Shown here: positions 50,967 to 59,876 of the stretch, one piece after another
Layout: the number at the start of each line of letters is the position of its first letter
How positions within the stretch are numbered: position 1 is the stretch's first letter
Source: Njordibacter sp937773555
GTDB taxonomy: Bacteria > Pseudomonadota > Gammaproteobacteria > Pseudomonadales > Balneatricaceae
DNA length: 64,000 nucleotides
Assembly (NCBI RefSeq): GCF_047730085.1
Contig: NZ_CP159830.1
Coordinates: 2,294,001 to 2,358,000 of the forward strand
Reading direction: 5' to 3'
The notes under the pieces: generated by a model
Told to the model about the DNA's origin: nothing
Database searches by the model: none
Seen by the model: the letters and a program-made list of their open reading frames with translations, nothing else
Translations under genes and position numbers: made by a program

Positions 50967-51860
50967 TTAACCCCTAGGGTGATGTTGTGAATGTAGATTT
51001 TGTAACCGCTGCGTAGCCACGTGAGTATATATCTGTGTGGTCGATAAATCACTATGCCCTAAGAGCATTTGTATCACACGCAGGTCCGCGCCATGGTTAA
51101 GTAGATGGGTTGCAAAAGCATGTCGTATAACATGCGGCGATAGCGGCTTTTGAATTCCAGCTGTTATACCGTGCTGTTTAATGCGGTGCCAAAAGGTTTG
51201 CCGGGTCATGTGCTGGCCTCTATTACTAGGGAACAATACGCCACTGGAGGCTACTTTTAATAACTGTGGGCGCGCTTGTTTGATGTATTTTTGTAGCCAA
51301 TTTTGAGCCACTTCTCCTACAGGTACCAAGCGTTCTTTTGAGCCTTTGCCAAACACTTTGACCACACCAGCAGATAAGTTCAGCTGACTCATATCGAGTT
51401 CAATAAGCTCGCTGACCCGCAACCCACAGGCATATAAAAGCTCTAACATGGCCCTGTCTCGCAAACCTAAGTCTGTGCCTACATTGGGCGCTGCCAATAA
51501 AGCTTCTACGTCGGCTTCGGTGAGAGATTTTGGGATAGGCCGCCCTTGTTTAGGTGATTCTATCAAGGCTGCAGGATTAACCTCAATGTAGTTTTCCCGC
51601 ACCATGTATTGATAAAAGCCTTTAATACTGGATAAGCTCCGAGCTAAAGAACTTGCTTTAACACCAGACTGTGATCGATCAGCCAAAAAACTCATTAGGT
51701 CGCCAGACTGAGCAGAGGTAATAGATAGGTTACGTGGTAATAAATACTCAGTTAGCTGACCTAGGTCTCTAGCATAACTTACGATCGTGTTGTCACTCAG
51801 CCCTTTTTCTAACCACAGAGAATCAGTGTACTTTTCGATGAATTTGACGCCATTACTCAT
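50967..51860 (-). CDS. xerD: Site-specific tyrosine recombinase XerD
   Basis: 297-residue recombinase acting with XerC at dif to resolve chromosome dimers. It has an N-terminal SAM-like domain (about 1-90) and a catalytic domain with Arg in LLYACGLRVSELIELD, Lys in VFGKGSKERLVPVG, HVIRHAFATHLL (His-x2-Arg), LGHSDLSTTQIYTHV (His and nucleophile Tyr). Genomic position next to dsbC favours XerD over XerC. A bidirectional-looking terminator separates it from rplS. Confidence 0.95.
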   Translation of the reverse strand: MSNGVKFIEKYTDSLWLEKGLSDNTIVSYARDLGQLTEYLLPRNLSITSAQSGDLMSFLADRSQSGVKASSLARSLSSIKGFYQYMVRENYIEVNPAALIESPKQGRPIPKSLTEADVEALLAAPNVGTDLGLRDRAMLELLYACGLRVSELIELDMSQLNLSAGVVKVFGKGSKERLVPVGEVAQNWLQKYIKQARPQLLKVASSGVLFPSNRGQHMTRQTFWHRIKQHGITAGIQKPLSPHVIRHAFATHLLNHGADLRVIQMLLGHSDLSTTQIYTHVATQRLQNLHSQHHPRG

Positions 51861-52030
51861 TGATAAACAAAACCCCTAGGCTTATGTGCCAACAGCACTT
51901 AATAGTTTACAGTATAGTATGTTGTGTGAAGAACTTGTATCCGCAGCTGATGAGACTATGTTGCACATAACGTGAGTTGTAAAATAGAGCTAAATTGAAT
52001 TTTAGTCTCAAGAGTGGTTTTGTGCTGCCC

Positions 52031-52078
52031 AAAAAAAAACCCGCATCTCACTAACAAGTAAAATGCGGGTTTTTTTAT
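52031..52078 (-). terminator. Rho-independent terminator after rplS
   Basis: A 10-bp stem AAACCCGCAT (52037-52046) pairing with ATGCGGGTTT (52063-52072), with T-runs on both strands, so it can work in both directions. Ends the rpsP-rimM-trmD-rplS operon. Confidence 0.93.
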
Positions 52079-52088
52079 TAGCTTAAGC

Positions 52089-52451
52089 TTAACGCTTAGC
52101 CAATTTTTCTTTGATACGTGCTGCCTTACCAGACAAGTCTCGCAAGTAGTACAACTTAGCTTGACGCACGTCACCACGACGCTTAACAGCTATACTGTCA
52201 ACCTGGTGGCTATAGGTTTGGAAAGTACGTTCGACGCCCACACCGTGGGATATTTTACGTACTGTAAAGGCAGAGTTTAGGCCACGGTTACGTATACCGA
52301 TAACCACACCCTCGTAAGCTTGTAGGCGCTCACGGGTACCTTCTGTAACCTTAACTTGAACCACAACGGTATCGCCGGGGCCAAACTCTGGCATTTCTTT
52401 ATTCATTTGTTCAGCTTCAATGCGCTGAATAATCAAGTTTTTGCTGCTCAT
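52089..52451 (-). CDS. rplS: 50S ribosomal protein L19
   Basis: 120-residue L19, at the 30S-50S interface. MPEFGPGDTVVVQVKVTEGTRERLQAYEGVVI is characteristic (key blocks PEFGPGDTV and RLQAYEGVVI), as are GVGVERTFQTYS and RRGDVRQAKLYYLRD. GGAGCG lies 7 nt before the ATG. Last gene of the rpsP operon. Confidence 0.98.
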   Translation of the reverse strand: MSSKNLIIQRIEAEQMNKEMPEFGPGDTVVVQVKVTEGTRERLQAYEGVVIGIRNRGLNSAFTVRKISHGVGVERTFQTYSHQVDSIAVKRRGDVRQAKLYYLRDLSGKAARIKEKLAKR

Positions 52452-52467
52452 GGCACGCTCCTGTTCT

Positions 52468-53214
52468 TCACTTTTCAGACTGATCCGTTAAGCGAATAAA
52501 TTCTGCTAAAGACTGCTCTTGCTCCTGAGTCAGTGTCATCTGTTCTAGTAAATCTGGTCGCCGCTGCCAGGTTCTACCTAGCTGCTGCTGCATACGCCAA
52601 CGGGCAATAGCGGCATGGTCCCCACTTAACAGCACCTTTGGCACTGGTATACCAGCAACCATTTCTGGGCGGGTATAGTGAGGGCAATCCAACAAGCCCT
52701 GAGCAAACGAATCTTCTTGCGCCGATTCTGCATGCCCTAATACACCAGGTAACAAACGTGAAACTGCATCGATAAAAGTCATGGCTGCAAGCTCACCGCC
52801 ACTTAAAACAAAGTCTCCAAGAGACCACTCTTCATCTATGTCGGCACCAATTAAGCGTTCATCAATTCCTTCGTAACGCCCTGCTACCAATACTAAGCTA
52901 TCCTGCTTAGCCAGTTCTACTACACCTGCTTGGTCTAACCTACGCCCTTGGGGTGATAAATAAATCACTTTAGGCTGGCCTAGTTCGGTCTTTGCTTGGC
53001 CGATGGCATCTCGTAAAGGCTGCACCTTCATCAACATGCCAGGCCCGCCACCGTATGGCCGGTCATCCACTGTGCGGTGTTTGTCCTGAGTAAAGTCGCG
53101 TGGGTTATACCCCGTAACTTGCAACAAACCTTGCTGCGTTGCTCTTCCTACCACACCAAAATCTGTTAACGATTTAAGCATTTCTGGGAACAGCGTTACT
53201 ACACCTATCTTCAC
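52468..53214 (-). CDS. trmD: tRNA (guanine37-N1)-methyltransferase TrmD
   Basis: 248-residue SPOUT methyltransferase making m1G37. VVTLFPEMLKSL at the start, DDRPYGGGPGMLMKVQPL, LVAGRYEGIDERLI and DFVLSGGELAAM (the knot) are all present. It starts directly at the rimM stop. Essential translation-fidelity enzyme; order rpsP-rimM-trmD-rplS is conserved in proteobacteria. Confidence 0.98.
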   Translation of the reverse strand: MKIGVVTLFPEMLKSLTDFGVVGRATQQGLLQVTGYNPRDFTQDKHRTVDDRPYGGGPGMLMKVQPLRDAIGQAKTELGQPKVIYLSPQGRRLDQAGVVELAKQDSLVLVAGRYEGIDERLIGADIDEEWSLGDFVLSGGELAAMTFIDAVSRLLPGVLGHAESAQEDSFAQGLLDCPHYTRPEMVAGIPVPKVLLSGDHAAIARWRMQQQLGRTWQRRPDLLEQMTLTQEQEQSLAEFIRLTDQSEK

Positions 53215-53739
53215 CTAAAACTCCGGATCCCAATCGACCCGAATAACACCTCCGAGGAGGTCAATCTTTGTAATCACTTGATCTGGCAAATAAGGTATCA
53301 GACGCTCGTTACGATCAATACTTTCTTCATTGCCTTTTACTACTAGCACATCATTAGAGCCGGTAGCGATCAGGTGGTCGACCTTGCCGAGTTTTACCCC
53401 TGCATCAGTCTCTACATTTAACCCAGTCAGTTGTTGCCAATAATAATCACCATCCTCTAGGTTTGGTAATATGGCTCGATCTACCGAGATATCCAATCCG
53501 CAAACTTTACGGGCTTGATCACGGTCTTCACAACCTTCTAGTAATGCTATTAATCCTTTGCCGTGGGTCTTACCCTGAATGAGTTTCAATTCTTGCCAAA
53601 CACCATCAATACAGGTTTGCCAAGGTTGATAGTCAAAGATGTTTTTCATTGGTTCAGTGCTAGAAAACACCTTTACCCAGCCCTTCACACCGTAAACGGT
53701 AGTGATACGACCCAGCTTTACGCGTTGGTCTTGAGCCAT
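53215..53739 (-). CDS. rimM: Ribosome maturation factor RimM
   Basis: About 174 residues from ATG 53739; the open frame extends three codons to a TTG at 53748. Helps assemble the 30S head with S19. The N-terminal RimM domain (VKLGRITTVYGVKGWVKV) and the C-terminal PRC-barrel (DYYWQQLTGLNV, RNERLIPYLPDQVI) are clear. Located 50 bp after rpsP and directly before trmD. Confidence 0.97.
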   Translation of the reverse strand: MAQDQRVKLGRITTVYGVKGWVKVFSSTEPMKNIFDYQPWQTCIDGVWQELKLIQGKTHGKGLIALLEGCEDRDQARKVCGLDISVDRAILPNLEDGDYYWQQLTGLNVETDAGVKLGKVDHLIATGSNDVLVVKGNEESIDRNERLIPYLPDQVITKIDLLGGVIRVDWDPEF

Positions 53740-53789
53740 GTTCAACAATCCTTACAACAATGGGTTAAAAGCACATGCTTAGTTGGCTA

Positions 53790-54041
53790 TTATACAGCTA
53801 CTTTGCGGGCTATTTTAATCAGTCCTGCAACACGTTCAGTTGGCTGAGCACCTTGCTCCATCCAAAAATCAACACGCTGCATGTTAATCCGAGTTACTTC
53901 TTCTTGGCCACGAGCAACTGGGTTATGAAAACCCACACGCTCAATAAAGCGACCGTCACGCGGATTGCGCTGATCAGCTACAGTTAAATGATAGAAAGGG
54001 CGCTTTTTAGAGCCCCCACGAGCTAAACGAATGGTTACCAT
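53790..54041 (-). CDS. rpsP: 30S ribosomal protein S16
   Basis: 83-residue S16: MVTIRLARGGSKKRPFYHL and DGRFIERVGFHNP are diagnostic. First gene of the operon. In many relatives ffh lies upstream; here the upstream neighbour is a small unknown ORF and then a divergent glycosyltransferase operon. AGGGATCC-type spacing gives a fair Shine-Dalgarno. Confidence 0.98.
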   Translation of the reverse strand: MVTIRLARGGSKKRPFYHLTVADQRNPRDGRFIERVGFHNPVARGQEEVTRINMQRVDFWMEQGAQPTERVAGLIKIARKVAV

Positions 54042-54133
54042 GCGTTAGGATCCCTTTACGTCGTGTAAGTTTTGAAATCACTTACTATTCATCAATGCAA
54101 CGCGCCATAAGTGGCGACATCACGGAAATGGGC

Positions 54134-54163
54134 ATTACCCCAGCTAATTTAACCACATGTCAA
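54134..54163 (-). promoter_or_regulatory. Possible promoter of the rpsP operon
   Basis: On the minus strand TTGACA (54158-54163) is a perfect -35, followed after 18 bp by GGTAAT (54134-54139), a moderate -10. About 90 bp upstream of the rpsP ATG. The rest of 54042-54284 shows nothing else I can identify. Confidence 0.4.
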
Positions 54164-54284
54164 ACATGCTTAAATCAGGGCAGATATTGTACGGTATTTA
54201 TTAAGGCAAGACAATGAAACCAGAACCAATGTTTAATCTAAGTTAAACCCCATCACACTAAGCATTGCCCGCCCAATGGCAAGG

Positions 54285-54491
54285 TTAAGACGGATCTTCT
54301 TTTTTGTGAACTATGGTAGTTTCAACAACATCTTCCAACAGACGCTCTTCTAGCTCGGCTGAAGACATGTAATCGAGATCCCAATGATTACAAATATCAT
54401 TTCTAAACCGTGTGCGGTTTTTTTGGGTCGATTTCGAGTTCTTACGATTAAAATAGTTTAGTAACTTCTGGCTAATACCCATGGCGCTCAT
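54285..54491 (-). CDS. Small hypothetical protein
   Basis: 68-codon frame on the minus strand ahead of the rpsP operon; I do not recognise a family. It is polar and charged: a basic N-terminal third (Lys/Arg/Asn-rich), a middle CNHWDLDYMSS segment and an acidic C terminus (ELEERLLEDVVE). There is no signal peptide or TM. Start at 54491 (ATG) or 54482 (ATG), both with weak Shine-Dalgarno. It is the only frame filling this region and its composition is not that of random DNA, but conservation is needed to decide whether it is real. Confidence 0.4.
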   Translation of the reverse strand: MSAMGISQKLLNYFNRKNSKSTQKNRTRFRNDICNHWDLDYMSSAELEERLLEDVVETTIVHKKEDPS

Positions 54492-54719
54492 ATCCCAGCT
54501 AAATAGATGACCTTATACCGAAGGTGATTTATATTTTTAGCTTACTTATTAGCTCATTTAAAGCAGCATATTGAAATCCATACATACTTTTACACAACTA
54601 TACAAAAAATCAATGCTATACAAAAATTATCGGTGTACAAGTATTTAGCTGTACAGTATCATTTTTTGTATAACTATTCTTGGCAGTGCTCACACCATTG
54701 CCCATGCGGTAAAAAGACT

Positions 54720-56870
54720 ATGCAGCAACAAAATATTGACTATCAGGCCTTAAAGATAGTGCAGCCAACTCAGGCTAGCATGGGGACTATTTTAATTGAA
54801 GAGCTTAACCAAGCGACTGAATTAGTTAATTTTGAAGGGATGCTAAGCCACTCTTCTCACCTTGCAAGATTCGCTAAAAATAACCCAAATAGCCATCTTC
54901 TACTCCAAGATTTTAAAGCCATGGCTGAAGCTGGACCTCTGGCCAATCTGGTAGCAATTGAATCAGCAGCTCAATTGCATCATCAAGATGCAACCAAGCT
55001 CCTGATTAATTGCCTGACGCATGATTACGCTAGTGTCCGCCGCCAAGCCACCTGGAGGCTAGCTAATAGGCACCCAGTAGCATCTGCACTAACGCCATTA
55101 TTACACCAACTCAGTTTTGGTGGCATTGATACGATGCACGCCCACCACACCTTGGAAAAATGGTCAGATTCGCACCCAGAGCTGATTGCCCAGTGTGTCA
55201 TTAATGCGTTGTTATCTCAGGAGGATCCGCTAATACGGGCGAGGCTGGTTGACCTGTTAGGAGTTTTAAGTGGGGGATCTATTATTGCTTCCCTTTGCAC
55301 GATAGCAGCAGATAATACAGAATCTGTGCCTGTGCGCCTAGCAGCTATTAGCGCGCTGGGTTGCCGTGCCGGCACTTTTAATGGGTTGTTAAACCAGTTG
55401 GCAAAGCAAGATAATGAGATTGGAGCTTATGCCACTTTGGCAGTTCATGATCAACAAGTGCAGCAGCATACGCCAAGTACCCACCCTAATGGAGGCCTAC
55501 GTGTTTGCCAGTTGGTGCTTGCCCAAGTGGATAAGAGGTTAAGCAATGGCGGCTGCGGTGACACGGGAGGGGTAGCTAGCCTGCTCGTATCCCTTGGTGA
55601 TGCCCTAGCGCGCCAACCTGCTGTTAGCCAAGTGCTCACTATAGGGCTTGGCAGTATTGAGGACGCTATTAAAAACCTTAGCCTTTCTGACGCCACTTCG
55701 CAGCCGTTTCGTATTATTACAGCTGGAAGCTCACTGCGCCCGATGAATAGCGCTAATGCCTGGGAACACCTGCCCCAACTTAAACGCAGCATTAAGCGCT
55801 GCTTAGGACATTTTGGCGGTGTTGATCTGATTCACTTACGCATGCTAGATGCTGGCACCTTCGCAGCATCTGACGTTGCCAATGAGTTAGGTATTCCCGT
55901 GTGCTTCAGCTTTGCACCAGACCCACAAAATACAGTTCAGGCACTGCAGGCTGGGCAGCAATTATCCCAACAGGCATTTCTAGATGCTGATGCTCAAAGC
56001 AACCTTTGGTTCCGAGCTCGTATGCTAGAGAAAATGGGTCGCACATCGAGCCATGTTGCCCTATTTCCACAACCAAAATGTGCTCTATTACTACAAGATA
56101 TTCGCAAAGATTTAAGTCCCCAGACGCAAAAATCAGTGACCATTGCAGAAGGCATTGATATCAAGCTAATCAGTGAAGCAAGGTTAAATTATTTACCCAT
56201 AGAGCAGATTACTGGCCATAGCGTGATTTCTGAGCTCGCAAAGAAAATTTGTGCGACTAGGCGGCATTTACCCTTATTACTCAGCGTTGGGCGCTTCCAT
56301 CCCATTAAAGGCATGGCCCGCATTGTCGCTGCATGGGCTGCAGATCCATCTCTACACAATACCTGCAACTTAGTGTTGGTTGGAGGTAATTTAAGCAACC
56401 CGTCATTGATAGAAACGTCTGTGATACAGGCTATCGATGCGGCAGTACCTATTAATGATCCGCTGCGTGCTGGCTTAATTATGCTCGGTGGTCGCCCAAG
56501 AGCTGATACTGCGCAATTAATGGTGGCCGCTATGATGGGACAACCTGGTTATTGGGCTAATGGCGGCATTTATGTCGACGGCGCTCCTAAAGAGGAGTTT
56601 GGCCTAGCGTTGATAGAGGCTCTGGCCACAGGACTAGTTGTTGTGGCTCCAAGCACTGGCGGTCCCTCCACCTTTGTAGACCATGGTGACACAGGCATTC
56701 TTGTGGACCCAGATCATGATCTGGGTCATTCTATTAAACAAGGGTTTGGGCTTGTGAGCCTTGAAGGTAGGATCCTCAGAGCCCGCTCAATGGTTGAACA
56801 GCACTACGCCATAGACACCATGGCGGACAAACTCACCTCACTTTACTTAACAGTTAAAGACCAAACATGA
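54720..56870 (+). CDS. HEAT-repeat-containing GT4-type glycosyltransferase
   Basis: About 716 residues from ATG 54720 (the frame is open to a GTG at 54633). The N-terminal third (about 60-250) is alpha-helical with HEAT-like repeats: LVAIESAAQLHHQDATKLLINCLTHDYASVRRQATWRLA (core HDYASVRRQATWRLA) and VPVRLAAISALG. From about 260 on comes a GT-B enzyme: an N-lobe opening GGCGDTGGVASLLVSLGDALA, and a C-lobe with LPLLLSVGRFHPIKGMARIVAAWA (in parts) and the GT4 signature EEFGLALIEALATGLVVVAPSTGGPS, also in parts. The opening GDTGG and VGRFHPIKG resemble sucrose-phosphate-synthase-like GT4 proteins. It overlaps a GT1-type gene by 4 bp. Acceptor unknown; HEAT repeats suggest a protein partner. Confidence 0.83.
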   Translation: MQQQNIDYQALKIVQPTQASMGTILIEELNQATELVNFEGMLSHSSHLARFAKNNPNSHLLLQDFKAMAEAGPLANLVAIESAAQLHHQDATKLLINCLTHDYASVRRQATWRLANRHPVASALTPLLHQLSFGGIDTMHAHHTLEKWSDSHPELIAQCVINALLSQEDPLIRARLVDLLGVLSGGSIIASLCTIAADNTESVPVRLAAISALGCRAGTFNGLLNQLAKQDNEIGAYATLAVHDQQVQQHTPSTHPNGGLRVCQLVLAQVDKRLSNGGCGDTGGVASLLVSLGDALARQPAVSQVLTIGLGSIEDAIKNLSLSDATSQPFRIITAGSSLRPMNSANAWEHLPQLKRSIKRCLGHFGGVDLIHLRMLDAGTFAASDVANELGIPVCFSFAPDPQNTVQALQAGQQLSQQAFLDADAQSNLWFRARMLEKMGRTSSHVALFPQPKCALLLQDIRKDLSPQTQKSVTIAEGIDIKLISEARLNYLPIEQITGHSVISELAKKICATRRHLPLLLSVGRFHPIKGMARIVAAWAADPSLHNTCNLVLVGGNLSNPSLIETSVIQAIDAAVPINDPLRAGLIMLGGRPRADTAQLMVAAMMGQPGYWANGGIYVDGAPKEEFGLALIEALATGLVVVAPSTGGPSTFVDHGDTGILVDPDHDLGHSIKQGFGLVSLEGRILRARSMVEQHYAIDTMADKLTSLYLTVKDQT
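56706..56727. repeat. 22-bp perfect palindrome inside the HEAT-GT4 gene
   Basis: GACCCAGATCA followed directly by its exact reverse complement, with no spacer. It lies within the codons for VDPDHDLGH and stays in frame. Unusually long for a chance perfect palindrome in 64 kb; see findings. Confidence 0.95.
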
Positions 56871-58123
56871 CACTTTTAGTAATAAGTCCTGATTTTATTT
56901 CTCATTACAGCCCTTTGGCAGTTGTCGCTAGGGCAGCAAAAAAAGCTGGCCGACGCGTGGTGGTTGCCACCGGAATTAATATGGCACCCCACGTAAAGGC
57001 TGAAGGTTTTGAATGGCAAATGCTGCAGCTAAGCCAAAGCGCTAATAGTGGCATAGCAGCGCAAAATCCAGCCATACTGCGTTTTTTAAATGCTACACGA
57101 GAAGGCCCTATAGCTACCATTCGCTGCCAAGCGCTAGATAGGGAGAAAGACTTACTTTGGCAACCTGTTGAAGTGGCAAAGAATATTGCCAAGCTATGTA
57201 AGCAACTAGATCCTGATGACATCTTGGTTGATCACATTTCTTTTGGCTCTACCCTTGGGGTATATGCCACCGGTCGATCCTTTACGACCCTAATTCCAGG
57301 CCACCCAAGTCAGCTACCTGTGAGCAATGAGCGCTATGGCATCCCTGCCGTTTGGCCAAAATGCATGCAGCCAAAAGCTGCCGACCTAGCGCGCCAAGAA
57401 GACGTTACAGACCGAGTGACTGTTAAATTTACTGAACGCTGGAACACAGCTTTGCAAGAAATTTCACCCACTATGGCACCCGTTAAAGACGCTTTTCGAA
57501 TACACGGTAATCAAGTACTTTACAATAGCCCAAAACATTACCATGACATAGACCGCTTAAAGCATTTACCGCCAAAACATGAATTTGTAGGGCCACTGAT
57601 ACGCGAAGAAGTGCTGACACAAGCCTACCAAAAATGGCTTAACACCGATGATGGCAGGCCTAAAGTGTATGTTGCGTTAGGAACATTTTTGTCATATCGA
57701 GATGATGTTTTAGGCCTTCTAGCACTCGCCCTTAAACAGGCTGATGTGCGCGTAGCTATGGCCATTGGTGCCAATACATTATCTGCATTTGAGCCGATAC
57801 CCAAAGGATGGCTCATTGAACCTACATTACCCCAAGTGGGTCTGTTACGTGGCTGTGACCTGATTATTCATCACGGTGGTAATAATAGCGTGCAGGAGGC
57901 TCTGGGTATGGGCGTGCACCAAATTATATTACCTTTTTCTACTGATCAATTTGCTAATGGTGCAGATTTAGAGCGCTCTAAGTTGGCCACAGTAGTGTCG
58001 CCCAACGACATGTGCATCTCCAGCTTATCTAAGCTGATTAAAACTATCCTAGATTCACCCAAACCCCAAAAAGTGATGCCGGTAAGCTCAAGGTGGTTAG
58101 CCAACGCTTTGCCTGGTCGGTAG
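56867..58123 (+). CDS. GT1 (MGT/UGT-like) glycosyltransferase
   Basis: 418-residue GT-B glycosyltransferase of the UDP-glycosyltransferase/macrolide-GT family. The N-lobe has VVARAAKKAGRRVVVATG; the C-lobe has KVYVALGTFLSYR, PKGWLIEPTLPQVGLLRGCDLIIHHGGNNSVQEALGMGVHQIILPFSTDQFANG, cited by its donor-binding core HHGGNNSVQEAL and DQFANG. Its ATG overlaps the stop of the HEAT-GT4 gene (ATGA), so the two are translated together and probably build one glycoconjugate. Lipid, pigment or polyketide acceptors are typical of the family; no acceptor-synthesis gene is adjacent. Confidence 0.86.
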   Translation: MTLLVISPDFISHYSPLAVVARAAKKAGRRVVVATGINMAPHVKAEGFEWQMLQLSQSANSGIAAQNPAILRFLNATREGPIATIRCQALDREKDLLWQPVEVAKNIAKLCKQLDPDDILVDHISFGSTLGVYATGRSFTTLIPGHPSQLPVSNERYGIPAVWPKCMQPKAADLARQEDVTDRVTVKFTERWNTALQEISPTMAPVKDAFRIHGNQVLYNSPKHYHDIDRLKHLPPKHEFVGPLIREEVLTQAYQKWLNTDDGRPKVYVALGTFLSYRDDVLGLLALALKQADVRVAMAIGANTLSAFEPIPKGWLIEPTLPQVGLLRGCDLIIHHGGNNSVQEALGMGVHQIILPFSTDQFANGADLERSKLATVVSPNDMCISSLSKLIKTILDSPKPQKVMPVSSRWLANALPGR

Positions 58124-58156
58124 CCGATTAGCTGGCTAAGTTAAGCGCTATCTAGA

Positions 58157-59482
58157 TCAATTTTCTTTACGAGCAATAATGCCATCACGTATCAAGCGCA
58201 ACCTCACTCCCAAGCTTAATAGCGGCTGAGGTGGCAGTGTATTTGGCTTGGGCCTTGCCTGTATCATGGCGATCGCATCGGTCGTTTGGCCACTAGCAAG
58301 GTATGCCATTTGTTCACCAAACAACGTAGCCAAGCCAATGCCACCGCCATTGTAACAGCCAGCAATTAGTACCTTTGACTCGAGTTGATCGAACACTTGA
58401 CCGTTATTCCCACTAATACACGTAATGCCAGACCAACAGCTATCAAAAATATCATCACTTAATTGGGGAAACCTGCGCTTGAGGCCTCGTAAATGAATGA
58501 GCTTGCGTTGCTCTAGATGACGCGTAGACATATTCATCGAAGGCCATACTTCAGCAGTATTACGCACCATAATGCGCCGATCTTCAGTTAAGCGAACAGT
58601 CGCCCCCATCGCCTGAGCAGACAGTAAACCCCATGCTTTGGGGCTGCCTATAGACGCATACTCAGCATCATTGAGCGAACGGGTCATACTGGCAGTTAAG
58701 GTGAGCGGGAATGCGCGTTTACGCTTCAGCCCAGCGCTGGCCATAAAACCATTAACTGCCATCAACAACTGGGGAGCTTTAACTTGACCCATTGGTGTTG
58801 ATACTAAAAAATCCATTCCCTGTTTACGCCACGTTAGCACTGGGCTGTTTTCATAAAGAGCCACATTGTCTGGCAACAGCTCTATATAGGCACGAGCAAG
58901 TTTAGCAGGCTGCAGCATAACGCCACCAGCTGTCCAAAGGGCTTGAGTGTAGTAGCTAGTCCCTAAGCGATGATTTAGCTCAGTACCTGAGATGACGCGA
59001 TGAGTTAGCTCAAGCTCCTTTAATAACTCACTAAAACGCTGCAACTTTGATTCGTGCGCAGGCACTGCTGTAGCATGAAATTTACCAGAGGCATCCCAAT
59101 CACAATCAATTTTATGGTCGATAACTAACTGGCCAACACAATCTACACCCGCTTTGTTAAGGGCATACTTTTCGCGGTATTGCTGCAAACCGGTATCCGA
59201 CATATGACCGTCATTAAGGGTTGAATCAACCAGATAGCCAGAGTTTCGAGCACTTGCTCCTTCCCCAGCTCGCTGAGCATCAATAATGATGACTTTAGCA
59301 TTAGGGTTAAGTTGGGCAAATTTTCTAGCTGCCGACAAACCTGTATAACCAGCGCCCACAATAACAAAATCTGCTGTGTGCTCACCCTGGAGGGTGGCAT
59401 TAGGTTGGCGTGAGGGCAGCGCTTGCGTCCAGCCACAGGTTTGATCATTTATAGGCAGTGGTGAGAATACTTTACTACTCAT
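58157..59482 (-). CDS. FAD-dependent amino-acid/amine oxidase (DAO family, PuuB-like)
   Basis: 441-residue flavoprotein of the DAO superfamily. The N-terminal segment CGWTQALPSRQPNATLQG precedes the Rossmann motif FVIVGAGYTGLSAARKFAQ (about 39-57) and EGASARNSGYLVD, the pattern of gamma-glutamylputrescine oxidase (PuuB) and relatives. The C-terminal FAD contact is AGCYNGGGIGLATLFG. No other puu gene is present, so the substrate is open. It overlaps the upstream 101-codon gene by 4 bp (ATGA), so the pair is co-translated. Confidence 0.87.
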   Translation of the reverse strand: MSSKVFSPLPINDQTCGWTQALPSRQPNATLQGEHTADFVIVGAGYTGLSAARKFAQLNPNAKVIIIDAQRAGEGASARNSGYLVDSTLNDGHMSDTGLQQYREKYALNKAGVDCVGQLVIDHKIDCDWDASGKFHATAVPAHESKLQRFSELLKELELTHRVISGTELNHRLGTSYYTQALWTAGGVMLQPAKLARAYIELLPDNVALYENSPVLTWRKQGMDFLVSTPMGQVKAPQLLMAVNGFMASAGLKRKRAFPLTLTASMTRSLNDAEYASIGSPKAWGLLSAQAMGATVRLTEDRRIMVRNTAEVWPSMNMSTRHLEQRKLIHLRGLKRRFPQLSDDIFDSCWSGITCISGNNGQVFDQLESKVLIAGCYNGGGIGLATLFGEQMAYLASGQTTDAIAMIQARPKPNTLPPQPLLSLGVRLRLIRDGIIARKEN

Positions 59483-59784
59483 TCGTTACCAGACTCAAGT
59501 TGACGCATATACTCTGCTGGGTCGATAGCGATACCTAACGAACGTTTTTCAATGTAGAAGCCTTTTTTCGATTCACGGAAGCGGAAACAAACATAGGCAC
59601 CCACCTCGAATTCAAGGGCTTTAGTTGCAGAGAAATAGTCATACTCTTGCTCTGCAATAACTAAGGTGTGGATGTAGTATTCAGGCATCCCTAGCCATTC
59701 AACATGGGGTCCATCGGTGGCGACAGATTGAAGGTGGCCACGGCCTTGCATGGCTTTAGCTTTAACGTAGGGCTTGCGAGCCAT
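59479..59784 (-). CDS. Conserved-looking hypothetical protein coupled to FAD oxidase
   Basis: 101 residues, no family recognised. AGGAAAA before ATG 59784 and the ATGA overlap with the downstream FAD oxidase support it as real. The sequence is soluble and strand-rich: MARKPYVKAKAMQGRG, then HVEWLGMPEYYIHTLVIAEQEYD (in parts), FEVGAYVCFRFRESKKGFYIEKR and a C-terminal DPAEYMRQLESGNE helix. The VGAYVCFRF...FYIEKRSLG portion could be a small beta-barrel. No metal motif. Possibly a regulator or accessory protein of the oxidase. Confidence 0.72.
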   Translation of the reverse strand: MARKPYVKAKAMQGRGHLQSVATDGPHVEWLGMPEYYIHTLVIAEQEYDYFSATKALEFEVGAYVCFRFRESKKGFYIEKRSLGIAIDPAEYMRQLESGNE

Positions 59785-59876
59785 ATATTTTCCTAAACGA
59801 GACGATTAAACTAACGCTATTGTAACTAGCTTAATCCTTGGCGTCAGCCAAAATACTGCGAATAAATCATCTAATC

